A stretch of 37,466 nucleotides of DNA from an uncultured Collinsella sp. (GTDB lineage Bacteria > Actinomycetota > Coriobacteriia > Coriobacteriales > Coriobacteriaceae). Positions within the stretch are counted from its first letter, which is position 1. Each line of letters starts with the position of its first letter. A program made the position numbers and the translations under genes. Positions 15,807 to 23,351 of the stretch are shown here, piece by piece. The stretch covers positions 1 through 37,466 of the forward strand of contig CABQLM010000012.1 of assembly GCA_902465105.1 (NCBI GenBank), read 5' to 3'. The notes beneath the pieces were generated by a model, which made no database searches, was not told where the DNA came from, and saw only the letters and a list, made by a program, of their open reading frames with translations.

Positions 15807-16790
15807 CTAGTCCCCCAAGGCCTGGTTGCGGCCGGTGGCGTAGTCGATCTGAACATGCGGCTGCAGGTTGTAGCAATATACGTGGAAGCACAGCGTCTTG
15901 CCGTGGTCCTCGACCGATTGTGCCTCAAGGCGCACGCCACGGCAGACAAGTTCCTCTTCGTTGTACATGGGCGTGACGCGATAGAGCACATGGTTACCCG
16001 TATCGTGAATATAGTTGAGAATCTGTTCTTCAAACGGCAGCATGCCCGTCTCGTTGAGATAGCGCGTACCGGTGAGGAGATTCTTGCGGTTGGCGTTTTC
16101 GCCGCAGAGCGACCAGGCGATAAGGTGGCAGCGGTTGTAGAGGCTCTGGCCCGGAATAAAGTCGTAGCGCTGCTGGTGCCATCCGGCGGGGTGGATGCGC
16201 GAGATATCGCCGCGCTTGCCTTGACCGAGCGATTTGGGGCCCACGCAGGCGAGCGCTTTGCGGGTGCGGCCCAGGCTGTCGAGCTTGGAGAACTTCTTAA
16301 AGCAGCCCTCTTCTGTAGCGCGCTCGTATTCATCGAGTGTGAATGATGGCGTGCCGAGCGGGTGTGTGCTATCGGCGCGCAGGGCAACATAGGGGTTACC
16401 CGCGTAGTCGGGAATGCTGCTGAGATATACGCCGCGGGCGCGGTCGAGATCGGGGTTTTCGACCTCGTCGATGGGGGTGGCGGCGCTGTCCGCGGAAGCG
16501 TCGTCACCGGTGTCGGGCGCGGCGGAATCGGAGCCATCGCCAGAGTCTTGGCTATTTTGCGAGTCCGAGGAGCTCGCTGTTCCCGATTCGAGTCGGGCAA
16601 CCAGGTCTGCCTCGTCGTCGGTGCGGCTGGGACTCTCGTTTTGTTTTTCGGCCAGGGCTGCCGCCTGCTCATCGCTTTGCGGCGACAACAGCTTGGGCGC
16701 TCCGTCGAGCGACCCCGTGAACAGCGCAAACCCCAGCACCACGGTGGTGCCGATGGAAAGCACTTGCTTGTAGGCGGACTTGCGCGACAT
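15807..16790 (-). CDS. Secreted or membrane-anchored DNA/RNA non-specific endonuclease
   Basis: A 327-residue extracellular nuclease of the beta-beta-alpha-metal (EndA/NucA-like) type. A short basic N-terminus and a hydrophobic segment (about residues 11-27) act as signal or anchor. A low-complexity acidic Ser/Asp linker (about 50-115) leads to the catalytic domain. The active-site segment YNRCHLIAWSLCG (219-230, His 222) replaces the usual DRGH with NRCH, and ENANRKNLLTGTRYLN supplies the metal-binding Asn (near 237). It could serve nutrient scavenging from extracellular DNA. The ATG is preceded by CAGGAG. It is convergent with the EF-G-like gene. Confidence 0.85.
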   Translation of the reverse strand: MSRKSAYKQVLSIGTTVVLGFALFTGSLDGAPKLLSPQSDEQAAALAEKQNESPSRTDDEADLVARLESGTASSSDSQNSQDSGDGSDSAAPDTGDDASADSAATPIDEVENPDLDRARGVYLSSIPDYAGNPYVALRADSTHPLGTPSFTLDEYERATEEGCFKKFSKLDSLGRTRKALACVGPKSLGQGKRGDISRIHPAGWHQQRYDFIPGQSLYNRCHLIAWSLCGENANRKNLLTGTRYLNETGMLPFEEQILNYIHDTGNHVLYRVTPMYNEEELVCRGVRLEAQSVEDHGKTLCFHVYCYNLQPHVQIDYATGRNQALGD

Positions 16791-16940
16791 TGAGGCTCCT
16801 GGATGGACGGTTGGGAGTCTACCAGTCTAGCAGGAGCCGGCAGGGGCCGTTCTGTCGAACAAATACTTAAGATTTGGGGCAAACGCCACTGATTCATTTG
16901 CCTCATATGGAGCTGCGGTGGTTGGGCGTGTGGGGCTATT

Positions 16941-16996
16941 CGGCGTTTTCCCAGATAAAACCTACCAAAATAAACCTGTCCCTTTTTAGCAGGTTA
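16941..16996 (-). repeat. AACCTGC hairpin repeat, copy 1
   Basis: Read on the minus strand, the element starts with the TAA stop of the LarE gene and continues AACCTGCT..GGGACAGG..TTATTTTGGTAGGTTTTATC..GGGAAAACGCCG. The arms AACCTGCT and GGTAGGTT pair with G-U wobbles. About 48-55 bp are shared with copies at 19987-20043 and 24504-24550. Confidence 0.85.
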
Positions 16997-17872
16997 CTGA
17001 TTCATGTTGCCGTGGATGTAGGGGGTGACCTCGGGGAAGATGTGGCCGCAGCCCAGCTCGCGCAGCGCGGACTCGATGGCGGCGGGCAGCGGGGTTTTGC
17101 CCTTGTCGTCGACGGCGGTGCCGCCGAGGGCGGCAATCTTGGTGACATCTGCGGGGGCGGCCTCGATATGCATGCAGCCGCCGACCAAGCGCGCGCGAAC
17201 CTGCGCAAGGTCAAGATCGTGCAGGTAGTCCTCGCAGGCGCGGATTAAGTCGACCTTCTCGCGCGTAAGCTCCTCGCCCGTGGGGACGCGCGTGGCAAGA
17301 CAGGCTCCCGCCGGTAGGTTCCAAACGGGGTAACCCCACGTGCGCAGCAGCTCGCGCTCTTCGTCCTTGGTAAAGCCGACCTCCATGAGAGGGGAGCGTA
17401 CACCGAGCTCTTTTGCCGCGCGCATGCCAGGGCGATAGTCACCGCGATCGCTTGCATTGCTGCCATCGATGACGGTGGGAAAGCCGAGCGACTTGGCGTG
17501 GTTGACAATGGCGGTAAAGCCGGCGTGCTTGCAGTGGTAGCAGCGATTGGCATCGTTGCAAGCTACCTGGGGGAGCTGCAACTGATCGACCGAAAGATTG
17601 AGCACGGGGAGTTTAAAATGCGGCCCATCATTGGCTTGTCCGTCAACGGATCGCTCAAATGAAGCCTGCTCGGGCGTGCCGATGAGCGGCGTGGTGAGGT
17701 GAACGAGAAGCGTGTTGGTGGGCATGATGCGGGCGCAGACCGCGGCCAAAAAGCTGCTGTCGACGCCACCGGAAAAGCCGATGGCGACGCGTCCGTATGC
17801 CAAAAGCAACTGCTCGAGCTCTTCGAGTTTGTCCTGAAGCTCGTCTGCAGCTGCGGTAGTGTCTGAAAGCAT
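16994..17872 (-). CDS. larE: LarE-type ATP-dependent sulfur transferase
   Basis: A 292-residue PP-loop enzyme related to LarE, which inserts sulfur into the pincer cofactor precursor of lactate racemase. The ATP-binding motif SGGVDSS is at residues 34-40. A CxxC pair (C111, C114 in NRCYHCK) and C191 (GACLATRVPTG) match the three-cysteine arrangement of LarE proteins that hold a [4Fe-4S] cluster, rather than the single sacrificial cysteine of Lactiplantibacillus LarE. The binding segment GSNASDRGDYRPGMRAAKEL is typical. No larA, larB or larC lies in the window, so the partner is unknown. The stop codon is the first triplet of an intergenic repeat. It is divergent from the HAD gene. Confidence 0.88.
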   Translation of the reverse strand: MLSDTTAAADELQDKLEELEQLLLAYGRVAIGFSGGVDSSFLAAVCARIMPTNTLLVHLTTPLIGTPEQASFERSVDGQANDGPHFKLPVLNLSVDQLQLPQVACNDANRCYHCKHAGFTAIVNHAKSLGFPTVIDGSNASDRGDYRPGMRAAKELGVRSPLMEVGFTKDEERELLRTWGYPVWNLPAGACLATRVPTGEELTREKVDLIRACEDYLHDLDLAQVRARLVGGCMHIEAAPADVTKIAALGGTAVDDKGKTPLPAAIESALRELGCGHIFPEVTPYIHGNMNQ

Positions 17873-17968
17873 GAAACGTTCCTTACCGTTGAGTACTCGG
17901 TCAAAAACTATAATCCTTAAATATTGCTCGCCGCGAGACTTCTGTCTGTGTAACGAAAGTGCAATATG

Positions 17969-17985
17969 GTATATACGTTATATAC
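17969..17985. promoter_or_regulatory. Palindromic operator candidate in the larE/HAD divergent spacer
   Basis: GTATATACGTTATATAC has perfect 7-bp arms (GTATATA / TATATAC) around a CGT centre. It lies roughly midway between the two divergent starts (17872 and 18046) and overlaps the most likely AT-rich promoter elements. The regulator is unknown. Confidence 0.5.
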
Positions 17986-18045
17986 AAGTTTGCAAGTACG
18001 GTAAAGTTGCGGTGGTACAGCAGCGCGGAGCGTTGGGAGATCGAT

Positions 18046-18696
18046 ATGATCAAAGCTGTTATTTTTGACATGGACGGAACGCTGGTCGATACCGAGCGTT
18101 TAGGCATTAAGGCATGGAAGGCGGGTGCTGCCGAGCTGGGGGTCGCGATTGATGAGGCGCTGATTCATCAGTTTATCGGTCGTACGCTGCCCGATGTTAT
18201 GGGCATCCTTGAGGCACATTACGACAGCAGAGAAACCGCTGAGGCGATCTATCGTCGCCACAAGGAGATTCGCGACGAGATGGTCAAGACCGATCTGGAG
18301 CTTAAGGCCGGCGCCGCCGAGTGCATAGACGAGCTGCTGACTGCGGGCTATCACGTGGGCCTAGCGACGTCGTCTCGCCTCGTTACGGCCGAGCGCAACC
18401 TTAAGATGGTCGGCCTCTTTGACAAGTTTGAAACGGTGACCTGCGGTGAGGACGTCGTGCACGGCAAGCCCGACCCCGAGATGTATCTGCTTGCCTGCGA
18501 TCGCGCGGGCTTTGCCCCCGAGGAGTGCGCCGTGGTCGAGGATTCGCGCAACGGCTGCGTCTCGGGCATTACGGCCGGCTGCCATGTCTTTGCCGTTCCC
18601 GATATCGTGCCGCTGCCGCAGGACGTGGTGGATGGCTGCGAGGCCGTGCTCGATACGCTGTTCGACCTGGCGGCGGCAGTCGAGGCCGTGCGCTAG
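18046..18696 (+). CDS. HAD-superfamily hydrolase, beta-phosphoglucomutase-like
   Basis: A 216-residue cytoplasmic HAD phosphatase or phosphomutase. Motif I is FDMDGTLVDTE with nucleophile Asp 8 and acid/base Asp 10; the cap follows immediately (residues ~18-85, subclass C1). Motif II is the ATSS of VGLATSS, motif III lies in HGKPDPEMYLLA, and motif IV is VVEDSRNG. The wording is that of the PgmB/Gph-like group, in which substrates include sugar phosphates. ATG 18046 follows GGGAGA at 18035-18040; an upstream in-frame codon at 17959 lies inside the palindromic operator region and is rejected. The gene ends at a very strong bidirectional terminator. Confidence 0.9.
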   Translation: MIKAVIFDMDGTLVDTERLGIKAWKAGAAELGVAIDEALIHQFIGRTLPDVMGILEAHYDSRETAEAIYRRHKEIRDEMVKTDLELKAGAAECIDELLTAGYHVGLATSSRLVTAERNLKMVGLFDKFETVTCGEDVVHGKPDPEMYLLACDRAGFAPEECAVVEDSRNGCVSGITAGCHVFAVPDIVPLPQDVVDGCEAVLDTLFDLAAAVEAVR

Positions 18697-18734
18697 ACAA
18701 TTGCGGCGTTAAAACGAACAATTGCCCACGTTTG

Positions 18735-18784
18735 CGCTTAAGCAAAAGGGGCCCGGCAATGGTCGGGCCCCTTTTGCTTAAGCG
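18735..18784. terminator. 21-bp-stem bidirectional terminator
   Basis: Perfect 21-bp arms (18735-18755 and 18764-18784, containing AGCAAAAGGGGCCCG and its complement) with an 8-nt loop. It separates the HAD gene from the convergent LacI gene. The A/T-rich part of the stem gives a T-run in both directions. Confidence 0.9.
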
Positions 18785-18809
18785 GCGACTTAGCATACTT
18801 GCGGGCGTG

Positions 18810-19922
18810 TTATAGATACGCGCCGAGGTTGATGGCCGTAGCGTCGGTCTGGGTGCTTGCCTGGGTGCTGGCGCGCTCCAGTAGGAACGGACGTACCAGT
18901 TCTTGGCGGTTGATATCCTCGGCGGCGGTGACTGCGGTGACGGTGCGCGCTGCAGAGCCGACGCGGATATGCTTGGTCTTTGCCGGGGCCTTGTTCTCGA
19001 TTTGCTCCATGAGCAGTTGGACACCCTTGCGGCCAATCTCGTAGCCCGGGGGCGCTACCGTAGTGAGCGGGACCGATCCGCTCCAAGCGAGCGGGTTGCC
19101 ATCGCAGCCTGCTACGCGTACTTGCCCGGGGACAGAGATGCCCTTGTCGACCAGTGCCGAAACGACACCCGAGGCCAGCACGTCGGTTAGACCGACGACA
19201 AAATCGGGGCGTTCGTCGGCGAGACGCTCGGCGATTTGGTTGCCGATACCATAGCCGTCGGCCGCCGTGTTCCACTCGCCGGCGTCAATGACTTCGATCT
19301 TGATGTCGGGATGTAGGGCGAGCGCCTTATGAATGCCAAGGACGCGCAGGGTGAGTTGCATAAATGCTGCTCTACCCACAACGGTGATATGGCGTGCACC
19401 GCGGGCGATGGCGAGTTCGGCAATGATGCGACCCTGGGCCTCGTTGTCGGCCGCTACGTAGTAGCCGGGCTCGGAGCAATGGATGTCCAGGTGGACGATC
19501 GGCACGGGCATCTTGGTCATGGCGGGGTGCCAGTCGGGGGATGCCATGGACTGAACCATGACGCCGGACATCTGGGTGCCCATAAAGTAGCGCAGGTAAT
19601 GGTCCTCGAGAATATCGTCGTTATCGGCGTTGGCGATGAGCAGGTCGTAGCCGTGCTTGCGGGCCTCGTTGTGGGCGCCGCTGGCGATTTGGAGCGAGAA
19701 GCCGTGGTCGAGACGGGGGAGCACTAGGCCAAAGGACTTGGTGGCACCGCCCGCGAGCTGACGAGCGCTTTGGTTGGGTAGGTAGCCCAGTCGATTGATG
19801 GTTTCGTTAATGAGCTTGAGGGTCTCGGGACGCAACTTTTCGGGATGGTTGAGCGCGTTGGAAACCGTGCCCAACGAAACCCCGGCTTCGCGCGCGACGT
19901 CGCTGATTTTAACCTTTGCCAT
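18810..19922 (-). CDS. LacI-family transcriptional regulator
   Basis: A 370-residue DNA-binding repressor. The N-terminal helix-turn-helix and hinge are classic (KISDVAREAGVSLGTVSNAL, residues 4-23, then RLGYLPNQSARQLAGG). The rest is a periplasmic-binding-protein-like sensor domain (FGLVLPRLDHGF, AADNEAQGRI, GLTDVLASGVVSAL, VAGCDGNPLAW). The effector is probably a sugar, but no sugar-transport or glycosidase gene lies next to it. The ATG at 19922 has AAAGGGA 7 nt upstream; the longer frame running to 20447 crosses the palindrome cluster and is rejected. A TACAAT -10 (minus strand, 19963-19958) and an operator-like site just downstream suggest autoregulation. Confidence 0.93.
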   Translation of the reverse strand: MAKVKISDVAREAGVSLGTVSNALNHPEKLRPETLKLINETINRLGYLPNQSARQLAGGATKSFGLVLPRLDHGFSLQIASGAHNEARKHGYDLLIANADNDDILEDHYLRYFMGTQMSGVMVQSMASPDWHPAMTKMPVPIVHLDIHCSEPGYYVAADNEAQGRIIAELAIARGARHITVVGRAAFMQLTLRVLGIHKALALHPDIKIEVIDAGEWNTAADGYGIGNQIAERLADERPDFVVGLTDVLASGVVSALVDKGISVPGQVRVAGCDGNPLAWSGSVPLTTVAPPGYEIGRKGVQLLMEQIENKAPAKTKHIRVGSAARTVTAVTAAEDINRQELVRPFLLERASTQASTQTDATAINLGAYL

Positions 19923-19932
19923 AGCGGTCCCT

Positions 19933-19963
19933 TTGATGCGTTTCAAGTACAAGCCAGATTGTA
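19933..19963 (-). promoter_or_regulatory. LacI gene promoter with possible auto-operator
   Basis: On the minus strand, TACAAT (19963-19958) is a good -10 box. TTGAAACGCATCAA (19946-19933) lies just after the expected start site; it has TTGA/TCAA ends around a central CG, the general layout of LacI-family operators. Confidence 0.45.
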
Positions 19964-19986
19964 GCATCGCCCGCCCCCGAGGTGTC

Positions 19987-20043
19987 AAAACCTGCCAATT
20001 AGGGATAGGTTTATTTCGGCAGGTTTTATCAGGGGAAACGCCG
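19987..20043 (+). repeat. AACCTGC hairpin repeat, copy 3
   Basis: AAAACCTGCC (19987-19996) pairs perfectly with GGCAGGTTTT (20018-20027); the loop AATTAGGGATAGG leads to TTTATTTC. The 3' flank ATCAGGGGAAACGCCG matches the flank of copy 1. Relative to copies 1 and 2, base changes in the stem keep pairing (G-U to G-C). Confidence 0.85.
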
Positions 20044-20055
20044 TTGCCAGCGCGA

Positions 20056-20317
20056 CCACCACGAAGGGGACAGGCACCTTTGTGGTGGCTTGAGCTGCCC
20101 AGGCCTTCAATTGTCTCGATTTGTAACATCTGGACAGCAAAACCGGCTCTACCTGTTACAGATCGAGACATGGTGCAGGGACCGAACCGTAATGTCTCGA
20201 TCTGTAACACTAAGCCGGCTTCCGGAACCCCAGATGTTACAGATCGAGATCTTTCGTCGGGACAGAGCGCCGCCCCGGTCCAAACCACCACAAAGGTGCC
20301 TGTCCCCTTTGTGGTGG
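20056..20317. repeat. 262-bp MITE-like composite of nested palindromes
   Basis: The ends are 33-bp inverted repeats (20056-20088 and 20285-20317, 32 of 33 identical), and each end is itself a hairpin: CCACCACGAAGG / CCTTTGTGGTGG with loop GGACAGGCA. Inside are four copies of a 17-mer, TGTCTCGATCTGTAACA, in alternating orientation (20112-20128, 20154-20170, 20193-20209, 20235-20249 partly), giving two further hairpins whose loops both contain CCGGCT. No ORF is believable. It lies between the divergent lacI and glmS genes. Confidence 0.9.
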
Positions 20318-20333
20318 TGGAGTGTGTATATCG

Positions 20334-20394
20334 AGTGGTATCCAGTTTAAGATACCACTTCTGGTATATCAGCTTGCGTTTGCGTGAGTACAAT
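20334..20394 (+). promoter_or_regulatory. glmS promoter with a large palindrome
   Basis: AGTGGTATC (20334-20342) and GATACCACT (20351-20359) form a perfect 9-bp inverted repeat with an 8-bp spacer; a further TGGTAT follows at 20362-20367. TACAAT (20389-20394) is the likely -10. The palindrome would sit around -67 to -42. AGTGGT half-sites resemble those bound by GntR/HutC-type GlcNAc regulators (DasR, NagR), but their spacing here is different. Confidence 0.5.
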
Positions 20395-20468
20395 ACTCGG
20401 ACGTTATACGTCTCAGCGCCCCTTGTGCGTGGACGTTTTGCAGTCACGCGAACGAAGGGATTTATCCT

Positions 20469-22316
20469 ATGTGCGGAATTGTCGGCTACACCGGCTCTGA
20501 TATCGCAAAGAACATCCTAGTCACGGGCCTGAAGCGCATGGAATATCGTGGTTATGACTCCTCGGGCGTCGCGCTCGAGGTGGGCGAAGGCGCCGCGACG
20601 CACCTCGACGTCATTCGCCGCGTGGGCAAGGTCGCGGGCCTGGAGAGCGAGCTTTCCAACATCGACAGCGACGCTACCTGCGGTATCGGCCACACTCGTT
20701 GGGCCACCCACGGCAAGCCTTCCGTTGTCAATGCCCATCCCCACACCAGCTGCGACGGTCGTATCGCCATCGTCCACAACGGCATCATCGAGAACTTCGC
20801 CGAGCTGCGCGAAGAGCTGGAGGGCCGCGGCCATCACTTTAAGAGCGAGACCGATACCGAGGTCTTCGCACATCTGATCGAAGAGGCCTATAGCGAGACA
20901 CATGACCTGATGGCCTCTGTGCGCGAGGCCTGCACCCACGTGGTGGGCGCCTATGGTTTGGCCGCCGTTTCCGCCGACGAGCCTGGCGTGATTGCCGTGG
21001 CCCGCAAGGATTCCCCGATCGTAGTCGGCGTGGGCGAAACCGGCTCCTATGTTGCTTCCGATGTCATCGCGCTCATCGACGCAACCCGCGACGTCGTGGT
21101 GCTCGAGGACGGCCAGTTTGCCAAGCTCACGCCCGTAGGCGTCGAGTATACCGACGAAGTCGGCAATGTGATTGAGCCCAAGGTTACCCATATCGACTGG
21201 GATCTGGACATGGCCGAAAAGGGTGGCTACCCCGACTTTATGCTCAAGGAGATCCATGAGCAGCCGCGCGTCGTGCGCGATACCCTGGTGGGTCGCATGA
21301 CCCCCGCCGGTGAGCTTGATATCGACGAGCTGGGCCTTTCGCTCGAGGAACTCAACGATATCGACCGCGTCTACGTGATTGCTTGCGGCACCAGCTACCA
21401 CGCCGGTCTCATTGCCAAGAACCTTATCGAGGGCTGGGCTCGTATTCCTACCGAGGTCGAGGCGGCCAGCGAGTTCCGCTACCGCAACCCCATCATCACG
21501 CCGACGACACTTGTCGTGGCCGTGTCCCAGTCGGGCGAGACGGCCGACACCCTTGCCGCCATTCGCGATGCGCGCATCAAGGGCGCCAAGGTCTTTGGTA
21601 TCACCAACGTGGTAGGCAGCCCCGTGGCGCGCGAGAGCGACGGCGTCATTTACACCAAGGCTAACAAGGAGATCGCAGTCGCCTCGACCAAGAGCTTTAT
21701 CGGCCAGGTTGTGAGTCTCACGCTGCTGGCCCTGCTGCTGGCTCAGGTCAAATACCGTTTAACCACCAAGCAGACGCGCATGCTGTTCCGCGAGCTTTCC
21801 GATACGGCCGAGCAGATTCAGTGGATTCTGGACACGCAGACCGAGGCCGTGCACGAGGCGGCACTCGCTTGCAAGGACGCGCAGTCCGCGTTGTTCGTGG
21901 GCCGCGGCATGGGCGCTGCTATTTCATGCGAGGGAGCGCTCAAGCTCAAGGAGGTCAGCTATCTGCACGCCGAGGCATATGCTGCCGGCGAGATGAAGCA
22001 CGGTCCTATCGCACTGATCGACCCGGGATTCCCCGTCATTGCCGTGGCTACTAAGAGTGCCACCTACGATAAGACGGTGTCGAACCTTATGGAGTGCAAG
22101 GCGCGCGGCGCCAAGGTGATCGTCGTTGCCACCGAGGGCGACGAGGAGATTAACAAGATTGCCGACTGCATCATTCGCGTGCCGGCCGTCCGCGACGTGT
22201 TCAGCCCCATCACGGCGAGCGTGCCGCTGCAGTTGCTCGCCCGCGAGGTCGCCATCCTGCGCGGTTGCGACGTTGACCAGCCGCGCAACCTGGCGAAAAG
22301 CGTTACTGTCGAGTAG
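20469..22316 (+). CDS. glmS: Glutamine-fructose-6-phosphate aminotransferase (isomerising)
   Basis: A 615-residue enzyme that makes glucosamine-6-phosphate from fructose-6-phosphate and glutamine, the first step of UDP-GlcNAc and so of peptidoglycan synthesis. Cys 2 (MCGIVGY) is the N-terminal nucleophile of the glutaminase domain, with HTRWATHGKPS and HNGIIENF as conserved glutamine-site motifs. Two SIS domains follow (CGTSYHAGLIAK, VSQSGETADT, then GRGMGAAISCEGALKLKEVSY). The C-terminus ends with LAKSVTVE, typical of the family. The RBS AAGGGA lies about 9 nt upstream. No glmS ribozyme was recognised upstream; instead a large palindrome precedes the promoter. Confidence 0.97.
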   Translation: MCGIVGYTGSDIAKNILVTGLKRMEYRGYDSSGVALEVGEGAATHLDVIRRVGKVAGLESELSNIDSDATCGIGHTRWATHGKPSVVNAHPHTSCDGRIAIVHNGIIENFAELREELEGRGHHFKSETDTEVFAHLIEEAYSETHDLMASVREACTHVVGAYGLAAVSADEPGVIAVARKDSPIVVGVGETGSYVASDVIALIDATRDVVVLEDGQFAKLTPVGVEYTDEVGNVIEPKVTHIDWDLDMAEKGGYPDFMLKEIHEQPRVVRDTLVGRMTPAGELDIDELGLSLEELNDIDRVYVIACGTSYHAGLIAKNLIEGWARIPTEVEAASEFRYRNPIITPTTLVVAVSQSGETADTLAAIRDARIKGAKVFGITNVVGSPVARESDGVIYTKANKEIAVASTKSFIGQVVSLTLLALLLAQVKYRLTTKQTRMLFRELSDTAEQIQWILDTQTEAVHEAALACKDAQSALFVGRGMGAAISCEGALKLKEVSYLHAEAYAAGEMKHGPIALIDPGFPVIAVATKSATYDKTVSNLMECKARGAKVIVVATEGDEEINKIADCIIRVPAVRDVFSPITASVPLQLLAREVAILRGCDVDQPRNLAKSVTVE

Positions 22317-22321
22317 CGGAT

Positions 22322-22431
22322 GTTCCGGCGTTTTGCCAAACGCCGGAACTGCTCGACGCTGCGCGGACGCCATTCGGCCGATCTGCCGCTCAAACCGTCG
22401 CTCGCGGCACCTCGACTCGAATGACGTCCGC
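22322..22431. repeat. Palindromic element after glmS
   Basis: First, a perfect 12-bp hairpin GTTCCGGCGTTT-TGCC-AAACGCCGGAAC (22322-22349) that may end glmS mRNA, although no T-run follows. Then a second dyad with arms 22363-22376 and 22418-22431 (GCGGACGCCATTCG against CGAATGACGTCCGC, 13 of 14 paired) enclosing GCCGC/GCGGC and the TCAAACCGTCGCT core (22390-22402) shared with the palindrome at 11731-11835. Confidence 0.8.
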
Positions 22432-22451
22432 TCGCTGGCTGCGCCAACTAT

Positions 22452-22937
22452 GTGGTGTTGCCACAGCCGTCCAAATTTAAGTTGGAGGATCTTGCCGTCA
22501 GGGACGACGTCCGGGTAAGAAATCCTCATCTCGGCTTTTTCGCCAACAGTACCGTGAAACACTGGGGTGAGTTTAGTGAGATGGACAATACGGGGCCTAT
22601 TGGAATCCTATCTCCAGCGGTCCTTACGGACCGCGTGGTCTTCCTCGATAAACTTGAGAAAGGGCAGAGCATCTTGAAGCCCTTCTTTCCGGAGCCGAAA
22701 TCTCGCGGCGAGTGGATTGAGAGCGGGGCTTTGTTTGGAGCTGTTGGTCTGGGCAAGGACGTTACATTCGGTTGCGATGCGCGTGATGCAGCCGGCTTTG
22801 TTCCAGTGGGTGTTACCCGTTCGCATAGTGCAGGACTCGTCGGTGGCGCAGAGAGTGCGCTGCCGCGGGTAGTTGCAGCAGAGTTTCCTGCTGACGACTT
22901 CCATGAGGGGTGTGGCCGGAGTAGATGTGCTCGGTGA
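22452..22937 (+). CDS. Weakly supported hypothetical ORF
   Basis: An open frame of 161 residues beginning with GTG (an ATG is present one frame away at 22450). Composition is plausible for a soluble protein (for example KLEKGQSILKPFFPEPKSRG), but there is no clear ribosome-binding site, no recognisable family and no obvious promoter, and a minus-strand frame (22608-22976) is open over the same stretch. It may be a genuine small accessory gene, the remnant of one, or chance. It starts directly after the palindrome downstream of glmS. Confidence 0.25.
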   Translation: MVLPQPSKFKLEDLAVRDDVRVRNPHLGFFANSTVKHWGEFSEMDNTGPIGILSPAVLTDRVVFLDKLEKGQSILKPFFPEPKSRGEWIESGALFGAVGLGKDVTFGCDARDAAGFVPVGVTRSHSAGLVGGAESALPRVVAAEFPADDFHEGCGRSRCAR

Positions 22938-23351
22938 TTTCGCGGCTCTCTGCTCCAGAATATTTATCTTGTTCATGATGACGAGGGTCGCGCCAAAGGG
23001 ACGTTGTCGTATTCGCGGTCCCGACGGGGGACTTTATTCGCGCTGCGGAGGAACTTCACGTCCTTCCTCGTAGGTGAGCTTTGTGAAACTTGATTCCTCC
23101 CGGCAGGACTTGTTCTTGTCTGACAAGGTGCTATTTTCTGTTGTGGCTAGACTTGGCCGTTTACCCCAAACGACGAAAAGAGGGCATGTATTTCGGCAGG
23201 GGGTGTTTGCCTTGGCGCACATCTCAAAAGCCCCTTTCACGCGTCGTCTTACGTGTGGCTATAAGCAGGAAAGGGGCTCGTCTACTCACTATTTCAAATT
23301 ATTAATTTATCAGTTGCTGAGTGAATGCTAATCGTTAACTAATGGCACTAT
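22938..23351. other. Gene-poor stretch with one hairpin
   Basis: No convincing coding region was found in these 414 bases; short frames exist on both strands but lack ribosome-binding sites. A hairpin with arms AGCCCCTTTC (23229-23238) and GAAAGGGGCT (23269-23278) and a 30-nt loop lies near the right end, and GGGAC (22995-22999) faces GTCCC (23018-23022). GC content falls towards the XRE gene, marking the edge of the AT-richer islet. Confidence 0.4.

Noticed and set aside
20395..20468. glmS ribozyme upstream of glmS
   Set aside because: The characteristic conserved core was not found in the leader; only a small GACGT/ACGTC hairpin is present.
19795..20520. 241-residue plus-strand ORF between lacI and glmS
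   Set aside because: It runs through the nested palindromes and into glmS; it has no ribosome-binding site or domain.
22608..22976. 122-residue minus-strand ORF opposite the weak 22452-22937 frame
   Set aside because: No ribosome-binding site, no family features, unusual Cys/Thr/Asn composition; neither frame can be preferred with confidence and this is the weaker.
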